Shown piece by piece: positions 10,276-18,642 of a DNA stretch of 50,052 bases. Positions within the stretch are counted from its first letter, which is position 1; each line of letters starts with the position of its first letter. Below the pieces are notes generated by a model. The model saw nothing but the letters and a program-made list of their open reading frames with translations, was not told where the DNA came from and ran no database searches. The position numbers and the translations under genes are program-made. Origin of the DNA: Quadrisphaera sp. INWT6 (lineage in GTDB: Bacteria; Actinomycetota; Actinomycetes; Actinomycetales; Quadrisphaeraceae); the NCBI RefSeq assembly GCF_015390235.1, contig NZ_VUOH01000007.1:1-50052 (forward strand), written 5' to 3'.

Positions 10276-10913
10276 CAGTGCCGCCCGAGGTGGCGCAGGG
10301 CCGCCCGCAGGGTGGTGGCCAGGTCGGGCTCGCCGCCGTCGGCCGGCGCCGCGGTGCCGCCCTCGCCGGTGACCGCCGCGACGGCGTCCTCCGCCTGCTT
10401 CGCGTTGAAGCCGAAGCCGACCAGCGCCTCGACCACCGGCGACGGCGCGGGCCGTGCCGCGGCCGGCGCCGCCGCTGCCGGCTTCCCGGCGCGGCTCGCG
10501 GGCAGCTCGTGCGGGGGGCCGAGCCGGTCGGCCAGCTCCAGCACCATCCGCTGCGCGCCCTTGTGCCCGATGCCCGGCACGCGCTTGAGGGCCGTCAGGT
10601 CCTCCGCGGCGACGGCGACGCGCAGCTCCTCCGGGGAGTGCACCGCCAGCACGGCGAGCGCCAGCTTGGGGCCGACGCCGGTGACGGTCTGGAGGACCTC
10701 GAACACCTCGCGCTCGTCGGACTCGGCGAAGCCGAACAGGGTGAGCGAGTCCTCCCGGACCACCAGGGACGTGTGCAGCAGGGCCTCCTGGCCGCGCCGC
10801 AGGTCACCGAGGGTGCGGGGGGTCGCGAGCACGAGCATGCCGACGCCGCCCACCTCGACGACGGCGCCGTCGAGCCGCAGCGACAGGACCGTGCCGCGCA
10901 CAGAAGCAATCAC
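10275..10913 (-). CDS. ruvA: Holliday junction DNA helicase subunit RuvA
   Basis: Tetrameric junction-binding protein that loads RuvB. 212 residues: OB-fold domain I ([20 protein letters not shown]), two helix-hairpin-helix motifs ([17 protein letters not shown] and [19 protein letters not shown]), an Ala/Pro linker (about residues 133-160), and domain III ([18 protein letters not shown]) that contacts RuvB. GTG start at 10913; longer open frame upstream is antisense to ruvC and not real. Divergent from ruvC across a 129-bp spacer, which is unusual. Confidence 0.96.
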   Translation of the reverse strand: MIASVRGTVLSLRLDGAVVEVGGVGMLVLATPRTLGDLRRGQEALLHTSLVVREDSLTLFGFAESDEREVFEVLQTVTGVGPKLALAVLAVHSPEELRVAVAAEDLTALKRVPGIGHKGAQRMVLELADRLGPPHELPASRAGKPAAAAPAAARPAPSPVVEALVGFGFNAKQAEDAVAAVTGEGGTAAPADGGEPDLATTLRAALRHLGRH

Positions 10914-11009
10914 GGGGCGCAGCCTCGCACGGCCCTCCGACAGCCCCAGCAGCCCCGGGACGCCCGCGCCCTGGACGCCCGCGCGTGACTCTCGGTCATG
11001 TCGCTTCAC

Positions 11010-11025
11010 CCGAACGGGCGTGCGA
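11010..11025 (+). promoter_or_regulatory. Candidate LexA (SOS) box between ruvA and ruvC
   Basis: CGAAC-GGGC-GTGCG, flanked by C and A, differs at one core base from the palindromic actinobacterial SOS box CGAAC-N4-GTTCG. It sits in the divergent ruvA/ruvC spacer, 18 nt before the likely ruvC start. ruvCAB is LexA-controlled in mycobacteria, so the place is sensible, but the site is imperfect. Confidence 0.35.
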
Positions 11026-11042
11026 CGTGCGAGGCTGGCGGG

Positions 11043-11567
11043 GTGCGCGTGATGGGTGTCGACCCGGGGCTCACCCGGTGCGGGTGGGGCGTCGTCGACG
11101 GCCTGCCCGGTCGGAAGGTGCGCCTGGTCGACGTCGGCGTCGTCCGCACCGACCCCGACCTGCCGCTGGCCCAGCGCCTGCTGCAGGTGGCGGACGGCCT
11201 GACCGCCGTCCTGCGCGAGTGCCTGCCCGACTCCGTGGCCGTCGAGCGGGTCTTCGCCCGCAACGACGTCTCCACGATCATGGGCACGGCCCAGGCCAGC
11301 GGCATCGCCATGATGCTCGCCGCGCAGCACGGGCTGCCGGTCGACAGCCACACCCCCAGCGAGGTCAAGGCCGCCGTCACCGGCAGCGGCCGCGCCGACA
11401 AGGCCCAGGTGACCCTCATGGTCACCCGCATCCTCGGGCTGGCCGAGGCCCCGAGGCCGGCGGACGCCGCCGACGGCCTCGCGCTGGCCATCTGCCACCT
11501 GTGGCGCGGCGGCCCGTCGGCCGCCCACGACGAGACCCTGCACCCCACCACCCCGTGGGAGCCCTGA
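11043..11567 (+). CDS. ruvC: Crossover junction endodeoxyribonuclease RuvC (inverted relative to ruvAB)
   Basis: Holliday junction resolvase. About 174 residues from the GTG at 11043. RNase H-like fold with catalytic acidics visible: Asp in [14 protein letters not shown] (residue ~6), Glu in [12 protein letters not shown], and Asp pair in [16 protein letters not shown] near the C-terminus. A start at 10998 would add 15 residues that do not look like RuvC and would cover the candidate SOS box, so 11043 is preferred. The gene is on the + strand while yebC on one side and ruvA on the other are on the minus strand; in the common actinobacterial order all three point the same way. Confidence 0.95.
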   Translation: MRVMGVDPGLTRCGWGVVDGLPGRKVRLVDVGVVRTDPDLPLAQRLLQVADGLTAVLRECLPDSVAVERVFARNDVSTIMGTAQASGIAMMLAAQHGLPVDSHTPSEVKAAVTGSGRADKAQVTLMVTRILGLAEAPRPADAADGLALAICHLWRGGPSAAHDETLHPTTPWEP

Positions 11568-11699
11568 CCGGGACCGCCGGCGCCCCCACGGCCGCGCAGA
11601 CGGCGTGGGCCCGCGCCGCCGCAGCGGCACGGGCCCAGCCGAAGGGGTGGCGCGTCCCCGTCCGGTGAGGCGGGTCGCGCTCCCGGTCTCGAGGAGCCG

Positions 11700-12446
<747 letters not shown>

Positions 12447-12539
12447 CAGCACGTCCCTCTGCGTCGTAGCGGCGGCTGCAGCGCACCGGCGGGTGGCCGG
12501 GCGGCGGCAGCGCAGGATCTGCCCAGATCTTACCGCTGG

Positions 12540-12566
12540 TGGTGCTCCCGGCCCTCCTGAGCACCA
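12540..12566 (-). terminator. Possible hairpin terminator after pdxT
   Basis: Inverted repeat TGGTGCTC / GAGCACCA (8 bp, 11-nt loop) starting 9 nt beyond the pdxT stop, in the 128-bp spacer to yebC. Confidence 0.4.
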
Positions 12567-12574
12567 GCCGGCGG

Positions 12575-13198
12575 TCAGCCGGTGATCATGGAGACGAACA
12601 GCGCGTGCACCCGGTGGTCGCCGGTGATCTCCGGGTGGAACGACGTCGCCAGCAGGTGCCCCGACCTGACGGCCACGACGCGCCCGCCGCCGGCCCCGCC
12701 CGCGCTGGTCGTGGCGAGCACCTCCACGCCGTCGCCGACCTCCTCCACCCAGGGGGCGCGGATGAACGCCGCCCGCACGGGCCCGCCGTCGACGCCGGCG
12801 ACGGCGAGGTCCTCCTCGAACGACTCCACCTGCCGCCCGAAGGCGTTGCGGCGCACGAGGACGTCGAGCCCGCCGAAGGTGCGCTGGCCGGGGATCCCGT
12901 CGACGAGCCGGTCGGCGAGCATGATCAGACCCGCGCACGAGCCGTAGGCGGGCATCCCGCCGGCGATGCGCTCGGTCACCAGCTCGTGCAGCTCGAAGGT
13001 GCGGGCCAGCTTGTCGATGACGGTCGACTCCCCGCCGGGGAGCACCAGCGCGTCGACGGCGCGCAGCTCGCTGGGCCGCCGCACCGGCACCGCGCGGGCG
13101 CCGGCGGCCTCCAGGGCGCGGGCGTGCTCGCGGACGTCGCCCTGGAGGGCCAGGACTCCGACCAGGGGGGCGGACGCCGAGGGGGTGCTGGTGCTCAC
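12575..13198 (-). CDS. pdxT: Pyridoxal 5'-phosphate synthase glutaminase subunit PdxT
   Basis: Class I glutaminase that supplies ammonia to PdxS. 207 residues. Motifs: [17 protein letters not shown] at the N-terminus, [14 protein letters not shown] (oxyanion/substrate loop), catalytic Cys in [13 protein letters not shown], and catalytic His-x-Glu in [13 protein letters not shown] near the C-terminus. GTG start at 13198 ([14 protein letters not shown]). Its partner pdxS lies 3.3 kb away, separated by a + strand block, instead of being next to it. Divergent from kynU over 35 bp. Confidence 0.96.
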   Translation of the reverse strand: MSTSTPSASAPLVGVLALQGDVREHARALEAAGARAVPVRRPSELRAVDALVLPGGESTVIDKLARTFELHELVTERIAGGMPAYGSCAGLIMLADRLVDGIPGQRTFGGLDVLVRRNAFGRQVESFEEDLAVAGVDGGPVRAAFIRAPWVEEVGDGVEVLATTSAGGAGGGRVVAVRSGHLLATSFHPEITGDHRVHALFVSMITG

Positions 13199-13233
13199 GG
13201 CCACGATCCTCCCAGCGCGCCCCCGGAGGCAGG

Positions 13234-14525
13234 ATGGGCCCCGTGACGACCACCTCCGCGCAGCCCCGGCCCGACGTCGCCGACCTCGCGCAGCGCGCGG
13301 CCGAGCTCGAGGCCGCCGACCCCCTGGGCTCCCTGGCCGACAGGTTCGACCTCCCCGACCACGGCTCGGTCTACCTCGTCGGCAACAGCCTCGGGGCGCT
13401 GCCCCGCGCCGTGGCCCCCGCCGTCGCCGACGCCGTCGGCCGCCAGTGGGGCCGGTCGCTCGTCGCGGGGTGGAACACCGAGGGCTGGTGGACGGCGCCG
13501 CTGCGCGTCGGCGACCGCGTGGGAGAGCTGGTCGGCGCGGCCCCGGGGCAGGTGGTGGTGGGTGACACCACGAGCGTCCAGCTGCACAAGGCCCACCTCG
13601 CGCTGGCCGCGCAGGCGCGCCGCCGCGACCCGGCCCGGCGCGTGGTGGTGGCCGACCCGGGCTCGTTCCCCACCGACCTGTACGTGCTGGCCTCCGACGC
13701 CCGGCTCGCCGGGCTCGAGGTGGTGCTCGCCTCCCCGCCCGACGTGCCCGCCGTGCTCGCGGAGCGGGGCGAGGAGGTGGCGCTGGTGACCCTGAGCCAG
13801 GTCGACTACCGCACCGGCGAGCTCTGGACCTGCCCGGCCTCACCCGCGCCGCTCACGGCGCCGGCGCCCTGGTGCTGTGGGACCTGTGCCACTCCGCCGG
13901 CGTGGTGCCCGCCGGCCTCGACGCCCACGACGTCGACTGCGCCGTGGGCTGCAGCTACAAGTTCCTCAACGGGGGCCCCGGCGCGCCGGCCTGGATCTAC
14001 GTGGCCCGGCGCCTGCAGGACGGCTTCGCCAACCCGGTGCCGGGGTGGCACTCGGCGGCGCAGCCCTTCGCGATGAGCCCCGAGTACTCCCCCGCCACCG
14101 ACGCGTCGGTGGCCCGCACCGGGACGCCGCCGGTCCTCAGCCTGCTGGCCCTCGAGGCGGCGCTCACCGCCTACGACGGCGCGGCGGTGGAGGAGGTGCG
14201 GGCGCGCTCGCTGTCGCTGACCGGGTTCGCGCTGGAGGCGCTCGACGCGCTCGTGCCCGAGGTCGACGTCGTGACCCCGCGCGCCCCCGAGCGGCGCGCC
14301 AGCGCGCTGGCGCTGCGCCACCCCCAGGCGTGGGGGCTCTCCCGCGCCCTGGCCGCGCGCGGCGTCCACGGCGACTTCCGCGCGCCCGACGTCGTGCGCT
14401 GGGGCGTGGCACCGCTCTACCTGACGCACGCGGACCTGCTCACCGCCGTCGTCGCCCTGCGCGAGGTGCTGGACGGCGGGGAGCACCTGGCCGCCGAGGC
14501 CGGCGACCGGCCGACCGTCACGTGA
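13234..14525 (+). CDS. kynU: Kynureninase, one apparent frameshift
   Basis: PLP enzyme cleaving kynurenine to anthranilate and alanine (tryptophan catabolism or NAD precursor supply). About 430 residues. [18 protein letters not shown] near residue 50, [37 protein letters not shown] (phosphate-binding region), then [12 protein letters not shown]. One G is missing near 13829; correcting it gives [20 protein letters not shown] and then [20 protein letters not shown] with the Schiff-base lysine in SYKFLNGG. C-terminus [19 protein letters not shown]. The ATG at 13234 follows GGAGG by 4 nt; GTG at 13243 is an alternative. The stop overlaps the next gene start (GTGA). No kynA/kynB neighbours are visible, so the pathway context is open. 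Confidence 0.92.
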
Positions 14526-15247
14526 GCGAGGCCCCTCCCCCGCCGCTGGCGTGGCTGCCCCCCGAGGAGGAGCCGTGGGCGCTGTCGCTGGTGGTGCGCG
14601 TCGAGCGCGAGAGCGCCGGTGGGCCGCCCGCCCACACGGACGTGCTGGTGGCGACCGCCCGCGCCGTGGTCGCGCTGCTGGTCGACGAGCGCACGGCTGA
14701 CCCCGAGGGCGTCTTCCACGACGCCGTGGAGCGGTGGCGGGGCCAGCGGATCCGCAAGATCGGGCGCCGCGCGCGGGGCGCCCGCTGGGACCGGACGGCC
14801 GACCTCCCCCACGTCGAGGCCCGCTCCGGGACCGCACAGGTGCGCGCCTTCGCACCCCACCCCCGCGACGACGCCCCGAAGGTCCTCCGCGACCTCCAGG
14901 TCGGCGGGCTCGAGCTCACCGACCCCTCCGAGCGTGATCATGGGCGTCCGCCACCCTCGAGCGGTCCGGTGCTCACCGTCCGACTGGCCCCCGGGGTGTC
15001 CATGAGCACCGGCAAGGCCGTCGCCCAGGTGGGGCACGCGGCGCAGCTGGCGCTCGAGCGGCTCGACCGCCGCACGGTGCTCGCCTGGCTCGAGGGCGCA
15101 GACCCGGACGTCGCCACCGGCCTCGGCGTCCGGGTGGTCGAGGGGGGACCCGTGCTGCCCGCGTCGCGCCGGGTAGACGTCCGCGACGCCGGCTACACCG
15201 AGGTGGCCCCCGGGACGGTGACGGTCAGCGCCGGCTTCGAGGGCTGA
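14522..15247 (+). CDS. Actinobacterial PTH2-type peptidyl-tRNA hydrolase
   Basis: 241 residues in two parts. The N-terminal half (about 1-135) contains [17 protein letters not shown] and [25 protein letters not shown], as in actinobacterial proteins annotated as peptidyl-tRNA hydrolase. The C-terminal half begins [20 protein letters not shown] and continues [12 protein letters not shown], the PTH2 pattern for hydrolases that free tRNA from stalled peptidyl-tRNA. The two halves are joined by an Arg/Pro-rich linker ([13 protein letters not shown]) encoded by one copy of the dispersed 22-bp repeat found elsewhere in this window. Coupled to kynU by a 4-nt overlap. Activity is inferred from family only. 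Confidence 0.75.
   Translation: MSEAPPPPLAWLPPEEEPWALSLVVRVERESAGGPPAHTDVLVATARAVVALLVDERTADPEGVFHDAVERWRGQRIRKIGRRARGARWDRTADLPHVEARSGTAQVRAFAPHPRDDAPKVLRDLQVGGLELTDPSERDHGRPPPSSGPVLTVRLAPGVSMSTGKAVAQVGHAAQLALERLDRRTVLAWLEGADPDVATGLGVRVVEGGPVLPASRRVDVRDAGYTEVAPGTVTVSAGFEG
14933..14955 (+). repeat. Dispersed GTGATCATGGGC...GCCACC repeat, copy 1, inside a coding region
   Basis: Copy of the ~22-bp unit (GTGATCATGGGC-GTC-CGCCACC) that also occurs at 16135, 35754, 37610 and 46049. Here it lies in frame within the peptidyl-tRNA hydrolase gene, coding for the linker between the two domains. Confidence 0.8.
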
Positions 15248-15294
15248 CCGGCGCGGCGGCCCCGCCACACCGCGCCCAGCGCATTTATTGACTG

Positions 15295-15314
15295 ATCGTT
15301 CATCTATGAACGAT
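15295..15314. promoter_or_regulatory. Perfect palindromic operator upstream of the TetR gene
   Basis: Perfect inverted repeat with arms ATCGTTCAT and ATGAACGAT separated by CT, immediately after a TTGACT box (15288-15293) in an unusually A/T-rich stretch. It ends 9 nt before the probable TetR start at 15324. This size and placement are typical of an autoregulatory TetR operator. Confidence 0.75.
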
Positions 15315-15323
15315 GATGGGCGC

Positions 15324-15728
15324 ATGGCGAGACCCCGCAGCTTCGACGAGGCGGTCGTCGTCGACGCCGCCGCACGGTGCTTCACCGAGCTCGGCTACGC
15401 CGCCACCTCCGTCGACGACCTGGTCAGCGCCACCGGCCTGCACCGCGGCAGCCTCTACGGCGCCTTCGGCAGCAAGCGCGGCCTCTTCCTCGCGGCCCTG
15501 GCCCGCCACACGGCGCCCGCCGGCGAGCGCGCGCTCGACCTGCTGCTCGTGGCCGCGCTCGAGCTGGCCCCGCACGACGAGGAGGTGCGCGCCGTCGTCG
15601 AGCGCTCCTGCGCGGCCCTCGGGGAGAGCGCTGCCACCTCGCTGGGCCACCGCCTCCTCGAACGCGCCGGGGTGCAGAGCGCCGCCCCTCCAGCACCGCA
15701 GCCCCACCCGACACCCAGGAGGTCCTGA
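15324..15728 (+). CDS. Short TetR-family transcriptional regulator
   Basis: 134-residue regulator. MARPRSFDEAVVVDAAARCF starts the helix bundle, followed by the helix-turn-helix TSVDDLVSATGLHRGSLYGAFGSKRGLFLAAL (conserved pattern, about residues 28-58). The C-terminal ligand/dimer domain is only about 70 residues, shorter than the usual 130, and ends in a Pro-rich tail; a frameshift or a truly short variant are both possible. Start 15324 is chosen over the ATG at 15306 because that one lies inside the palindromic operator. The stop overlaps the next gene (TGATG), so it probably controls itself and that gene. Confidence 0.8.
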   Translation: MARPRSFDEAVVVDAAARCFTELGYAATSVDDLVSATGLHRGSLYGAFGSKRGLFLAALARHTAPAGERALDLLLVAALELAPHDEEVRAVVERSCAALGESAATSLGHRLLERAGVQSAAPPAPQPHPTPRRS

Positions 15729-16096
15729 TGGCCCGCATCCGCGTCAGCGACGCACACCTCGAGGTCCGGCTCACCGGCCTCGACGCGCTCTGGGCTCTCC
15801 GGCGCGGCCTGACCGTGCCGCTGAGCGCCGTGCGCGGCGCGACGGCCGACCCCGGCGCGGCCGCCGAGCCCAAGGGCGTGCGCGCCCCCGGCCTGCACCT
15901 GCCGGGCGTGGCCGCCGTCGGCACGTTCCACCGCGGTGGCGACAAGACGCTCTACGCCGTGCACTCGGGGCGGCGCACCGTGGTGGTGCAGCTCGACCCG
16001 GGGCCGGAGACGTCGGGGTTCGCGCGCGCCGTCGTCGAGGTCGCGGACCCCCGAGCCGCCGTCGACGCCGTCAACCGGGCGCTCGCCCGGCGATAG
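15728..16096 (+). CDS. Conserved actinobacterial protein of unknown function
   Basis: 122 residues with no membrane segment or signal peptide. It has a beta-rich pattern with the conserved-looking segments LTVPLSAVRGATADP, PGLHLPGVAAVGTFHRGGDKT and LYAVHSGRRTVVVQLD, ending in a short helix DPRAAVDAVNRALARR. I recognise it as resembling small actinobacterial proteins with a PH-like look ('VP.SAVRG...G.RAPG...PG..A.GT'), often beside regulators, but no function is known to me. A strong AGGAGGT site precedes the ATG, which overlaps the TetR stop, so the pair is co-expressed and likely TetR-controlled. Confidence 0.7.
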   Translation: MARIRVSDAHLEVRLTGLDALWALRRGLTVPLSAVRGATADPGAAAEPKGVRAPGLHLPGVAAVGTFHRGGDKTLYAVHSGRRTVVVQLDPGPETSGFARAVVEVADPRAAVDAVNRALARR

Positions 16097-16134
16097 TCGC
16101 CCCGCCGCGAGCCCCGCCGCGAGCCCTGCGGCCA

Positions 16135-16157
16135 GTGATCACGGGCGTCCCGCCACC
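16135..16157 (+). repeat. Dispersed repeat, copy 2 (diverged)
   Basis: GTGATCACGGGC-GTCC-CGCCACC matches the 22-bp family with one base change (ATG to ACG) and one extra C. It is followed at once by CGATCACGGGG, and GTGATCAC recurs at 16208-16215. It lies in the long 16097-16494 spacer. Confidence 0.6.
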
Positions 16158-16266
16158 GATCACGGGGTCCGGTGGGTCCGTGCTGGGCGAACGCCTCCGG
16201 CAGACCGTGATCACGTCGTCGGGCGCGCGAGCGCCGCGCTGCCCGGAGCGCGACGACGTCGGCGGC

Positions 16267-16372
16267 TGACCGCGGTCACCTCCCGCGCTGACCGCGGTCA
16301 CCTGGCACCCCGGCCTCCTGGACCGAGGCACCGCCAGGTGACCGCGGTCAGGACGGGGACTGACCGCGGTCA
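16267..16372. repeat. Four TGACCGCGGTCA palindromes in the spacer before pdxS
   Basis: The 12-bp perfect palindrome TGACCGCGGTCA occurs at 16267, 16289, 16339 and 16361. Start-to-start distances are 22, 50 and 22, so the cluster is nearly mirror symmetric. Copies 2 and 3 extend into an 18-bp perfect inverted repeat ending CACCTGGC / GCCAGGTG. I saw no other copies in the window. It could be a multi-site operator or a structured RNA. The rest of the 16097-16494 spacer has no credible gene. Confidence 0.75.
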
Positions 16373-16421
16373 CCTGGCGACGGGGGGGGCTCGGAGGGCA
16401 CAGCCCCTGGGCGCCAGGACG

Positions 16422-16462
16422 ACGAACGGCCGGCACCCCTCGCAGGGATGCCGGCCGTTCGT
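16422..16462 (-). terminator. Terminator hairpin after pdxS
   Basis: Perfect 14-bp inverted repeat ACGAACGGCCGGCA / TGCCGGCCGTTCGT with a 13-nt loop, 33 nt beyond the pdxS stop. A second compact palindrome (CCGGCGCTG / CAGCGCCGG, 16471-16490) lies between it and the stop. Confidence 0.7.
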
Positions 16463-16494
16463 GCGCGAGCCCGGCGCTGGTCAGCGCCGGAGCG

Positions 16495-17403
16495 TCACCA
16501 GCCGCGGGTGGCGAGCCGGTGCGGCTCCGGGATGGCCTCGACGTTCAGGCCGACCATGGCCTCGCCCAGGCCGCGGGAGACCTTGGCGATGACGTCGGCG
16601 TCGTCGTGGAAGGTCGTCGCCTGGACGATCGCCTCGGCGCGCTGCTGCGGGTTGCCCGACTTGAAGATGCCCGAGCCCACGAAGACGCCGTCGGCACCGA
16701 GCTGCATCATCATCGCGGCGTCGGCCGGGGTGGCGATGCCGCCGGCGGTGAACAGCACGACGGGCAGGCGGCCGGCCTCGGCGACCTCGACGACCAGGTC
16801 GTACGGGGCCTGGAGCTCCTTGGCGGCGACGTACAGCTCGTCCTTGCTGAGCGAGGTCAGCCGCTGGATCTCGGCGCGGATCGTGCGCATGTGCGTGGTG
16901 GCGTTGGAGACGTCACCCGTGCCGGCCTCGCCCTTGGAGCGGATCATCGCCGCGCCCTCGGTGATGCGGCGCAGCGCCTCGCCCAGGTTGGTGGCGCCGC
17001 AGACGAAGGGCGCCGTGAACTTCCACTTGTCGATGTGGTGCGTGTAGTCGGCCGGGGTGAGCACCTCGGACTCGTCGACGTAGTCGACCCCGAGGCTCTG
17101 CAGCACCTGCGCCTCGACGAAGTGCCCGATGCGCGCCTTCGCCATGACGGGGATCGAGACCTCGGCCTGGATCGCGTCGACCAGGTCGGGGTCGCTCATG
17201 CGGGCCACGCCGCCCTGAGCGCGGATGTCGGCCGGGACGCGCTCGAGGGCCATGACGGCGACGGCGCCGGCGTCCTCGGCGATGCGCGCCTGCTCAGCGG
17301 TGACGACGTCCATGATGACGCCGCCCTTGAGCATCTCAGCCATCCCGCGCTTCACGCGGGAGGTGCCCACCTGGGACGGGGAGGTCTGGGAGGTCTCGGA
17401 CAT
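16495..17403 (-). CDS. pdxS: Pyridoxal 5'-phosphate synthase subunit PdxS
   Basis: TIM-barrel synthase making PLP from ribose 5-phosphate, glyceraldehyde 3-phosphate and ammonia delivered by PdxT. 302 residues, normal length. Motifs: [21 protein letters not shown] (N-terminal region with the first lysine), [37 protein letters not shown] (lysine 81 equivalent), [12 protein letters not shown] (lysine-containing loop precedes it: RSKGEAGTG), [19 protein letters not shown] and [11 protein letters not shown] at 17403. First gene of its transcript or co-transcribed from the NUDIX gene 34 nt upstream. Confidence 0.97.
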   Translation of the reverse strand: MSETSQTSPSQVGTSRVKRGMAEMLKGGVIMDVVTAEQARIAEDAGAVAVMALERVPADIRAQGGVARMSDPDLVDAIQAEVSIPVMAKARIGHFVEAQVLQSLGVDYVDESEVLTPADYTHHIDKWKFTAPFVCGATNLGEALRRITEGAAMIRSKGEAGTGDVSNATTHMRTIRAEIQRLTSLSKDELYVAAKELQAPYDLVVEVAEAGRLPVVLFTAGGIATPADAAMMMQLGADGVFVGSGIFKSGNPQQRAEAIVQATTFHDDADVIAKVSRGLGEAMVGLNVEAIPEPHRLATRGW

Positions 17404-17437
17404 GGGTCCATCGTAGGCCCGGCCCGGATCGCCCCGA

Positions 17438-18034
17438 TCAGTCGCCGATGTCGCGCTGGTCACCGTCCCAGCCGCCCAGCAGGCCCTCCACCAGCGGCAC
17501 CAGGCCGTGGGGGTACACGACGGCGCCGGCGGCCTGGGCGGCGGCGAGCTCGGGCAGCGACCACCAGCGGAGCTCGTCGAGGACGTCGCCCTCCAGCGCC
17601 GTCCACCCGGCCGTCGAGACGCCCCGCTCCTCGGCCCCGGGCACGACGGCGAGGTAGAAGAGCTCGTCCTGCCGGCAGGTGCGCGCGAGGAAGTCGAAGA
17701 CGGCGCTGCGGCTGCCGACCGGGCCGACCAGGTGCGCCGGGTCGAGGTCGAGCCCGGTCTCCTCGCGCAGCTCGCGGGCGGCGGCGGCGCGGGGGTCCTC
17801 GCCGTCGGCGATCCCGCCGCCGACCGTGAACCACCAGGAGCGCCCGACCTCGTCGGCGTCGTGGCCGCGCACCAGCAGCAGCCGCACCTCCTCCGGCCCG
17901 GCACCGCGGGCGGTGTCGACGAGGAGCACCCGGGCGCCGCGGCGGAACCACAGGCCGTCCTCGCCCAGCACCCACTCGTCCGCCGGCTGCTCCGGCGCGT
18001 CAGGCTGGTCCGGCTCGTCCTGCTGCTCGCTCAC
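17438..18034 (-). CDS. NUDIX hydrolase
   Basis: 198-residue pyrophosphohydrolase of unknown substrate. The NUDIX box is intact: GG followed by [20 protein letters not shown] (G-x5-E-x7-R-E-x2-E-E pattern, about residues 85-107). N-terminus is acidic ([18 protein letters not shown]). GTG at 18034 is preceded by GGAGGGAGCTGC and overlaps the upstream stop by 4 nt. A NUDIX gene in this place, just downstream of pimA, is also found in Mycobacterium tuberculosis, so it belongs to the conserved lipid operon. Confidence 0.9.
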   Translation of the reverse strand: MSEQQDEPDQPDAPEQPADEWVLGEDGLWFRRGARVLLVDTARGAGPEEVRLLLVRGHDADEVGRSWWFTVGGGIADGEDPRAAAARELREETGLDLDPAHLVGPVGSRSAVFDFLARTCRQDELFYLAVVPGAEERGVSTAGWTALEGDVLDELRWWSLPELAAAQAAGAVVYPHGLVPLVEGLLGGWDGDQRDIGD

Positions 18035-18642
18035 GCAGCTCCCTCCTGGCCGGCGGCGCGCGCACCCCGGCGGTGTCCCGCGCGCGGCCCGAGGGCCGGC
18101 GGCTCGTCGTCGACGTCGAAGGTGCGCGGCAGCGGCGCGTGCCCGGCCAGGTGGGCCAGGCGCACCACGGCCCCGCGGCGCACCCGGCGGGCGGCCACCA
18201 CCGAGTCGTTGGCGAAGCGGCGCGCCAGCACCACCCGGTCGCAGGCCGTGGACAGGTCGGCGAGCAGCTCCTCCACCACCTCGTCGCGGCGGTCGTGGAG
18301 CTCCTGCACCGCGCCGGGGGTCAGCACCGCCCGCAGCGCCCGCGAGAGGTCGGACTCGGCCACCTCCCGCTCGACGCGCTCCATCGGCGCGTCCAGCGGG
18401 GCGGTCGCCTCGGCGGCGGCGCTGGCGAGCAGCAGGGCGCTGGCCGGGTCGAGCGCCCCCGACGCCGCGAGCGCCTCGGTCGCGGCCGCGCGCCGCAGCA
18501 GGGCGGCGTCGAGCGCGGCGCGGGTGGTCTCGACGCGCACGTGCAGCCTGTCGAGGCGGCTGGCGCGCGCCGTCAGCCACCACGCGAGCCCGCCCAGCAC
18601 GACGACGGCGGCGAGCACCAGGGCGACGTCGCCGGCGGTCAC
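18031..18642 (-). CDS. Membrane-anchored LemA-like protein of the PIM operon, function unknown
   Basis: 203 residues. One N-terminal membrane helix (VALVLAAVVVLGGLAWWL, residues ~5-22) followed by a long helical, Ala-rich domain RLDRLHVRVETTRAALDAALLRR and a closing segment LARRFANDSVVAARRVRRG...LAGHAPLPRTFDVDDEPPA. The layout (anchor, then helices, then '.ARRFYND.V..' type end) resembles LemA-family proteins, although similarity is modest. Starts with GTG overlapping the pimA stop by 4 nt and its stop overlaps the NUDIX start, so it is firmly within the operon. Confidence 0.65.
   Translation of the reverse strand: MTAGDVALVLAAVVVLGGLAWWLTARASRLDRLHVRVETTRAALDAALLRRAAATEALAASGALDPASALLLASAAAEATAPLDAPMERVEREVAESDLSRALRAVLTPGAVQELHDRRDEVVEELLADLSTACDRVVLARRFANDSVVAARRVRRGAVVRLAHLAGHAPLPRTFDVDDEPPALGPRAGHRRGARAAGQEGAA

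Noticed and set aside
11568..11699. Inverted repeats bordering ruvC as traces of the inversion
   Set aside because: Weak similarity between TTCACCCGAACGGGCG on the left and GTCCCCGTCCGGTGAGG on the right after reversal; too many mismatches to claim.
13875..13920. kynU broken into two genes (functional N- and C-terminal halves)
   Set aside because: One missing G in a G run restores [13 protein letters not shown]; the second half has no start signal of its own.
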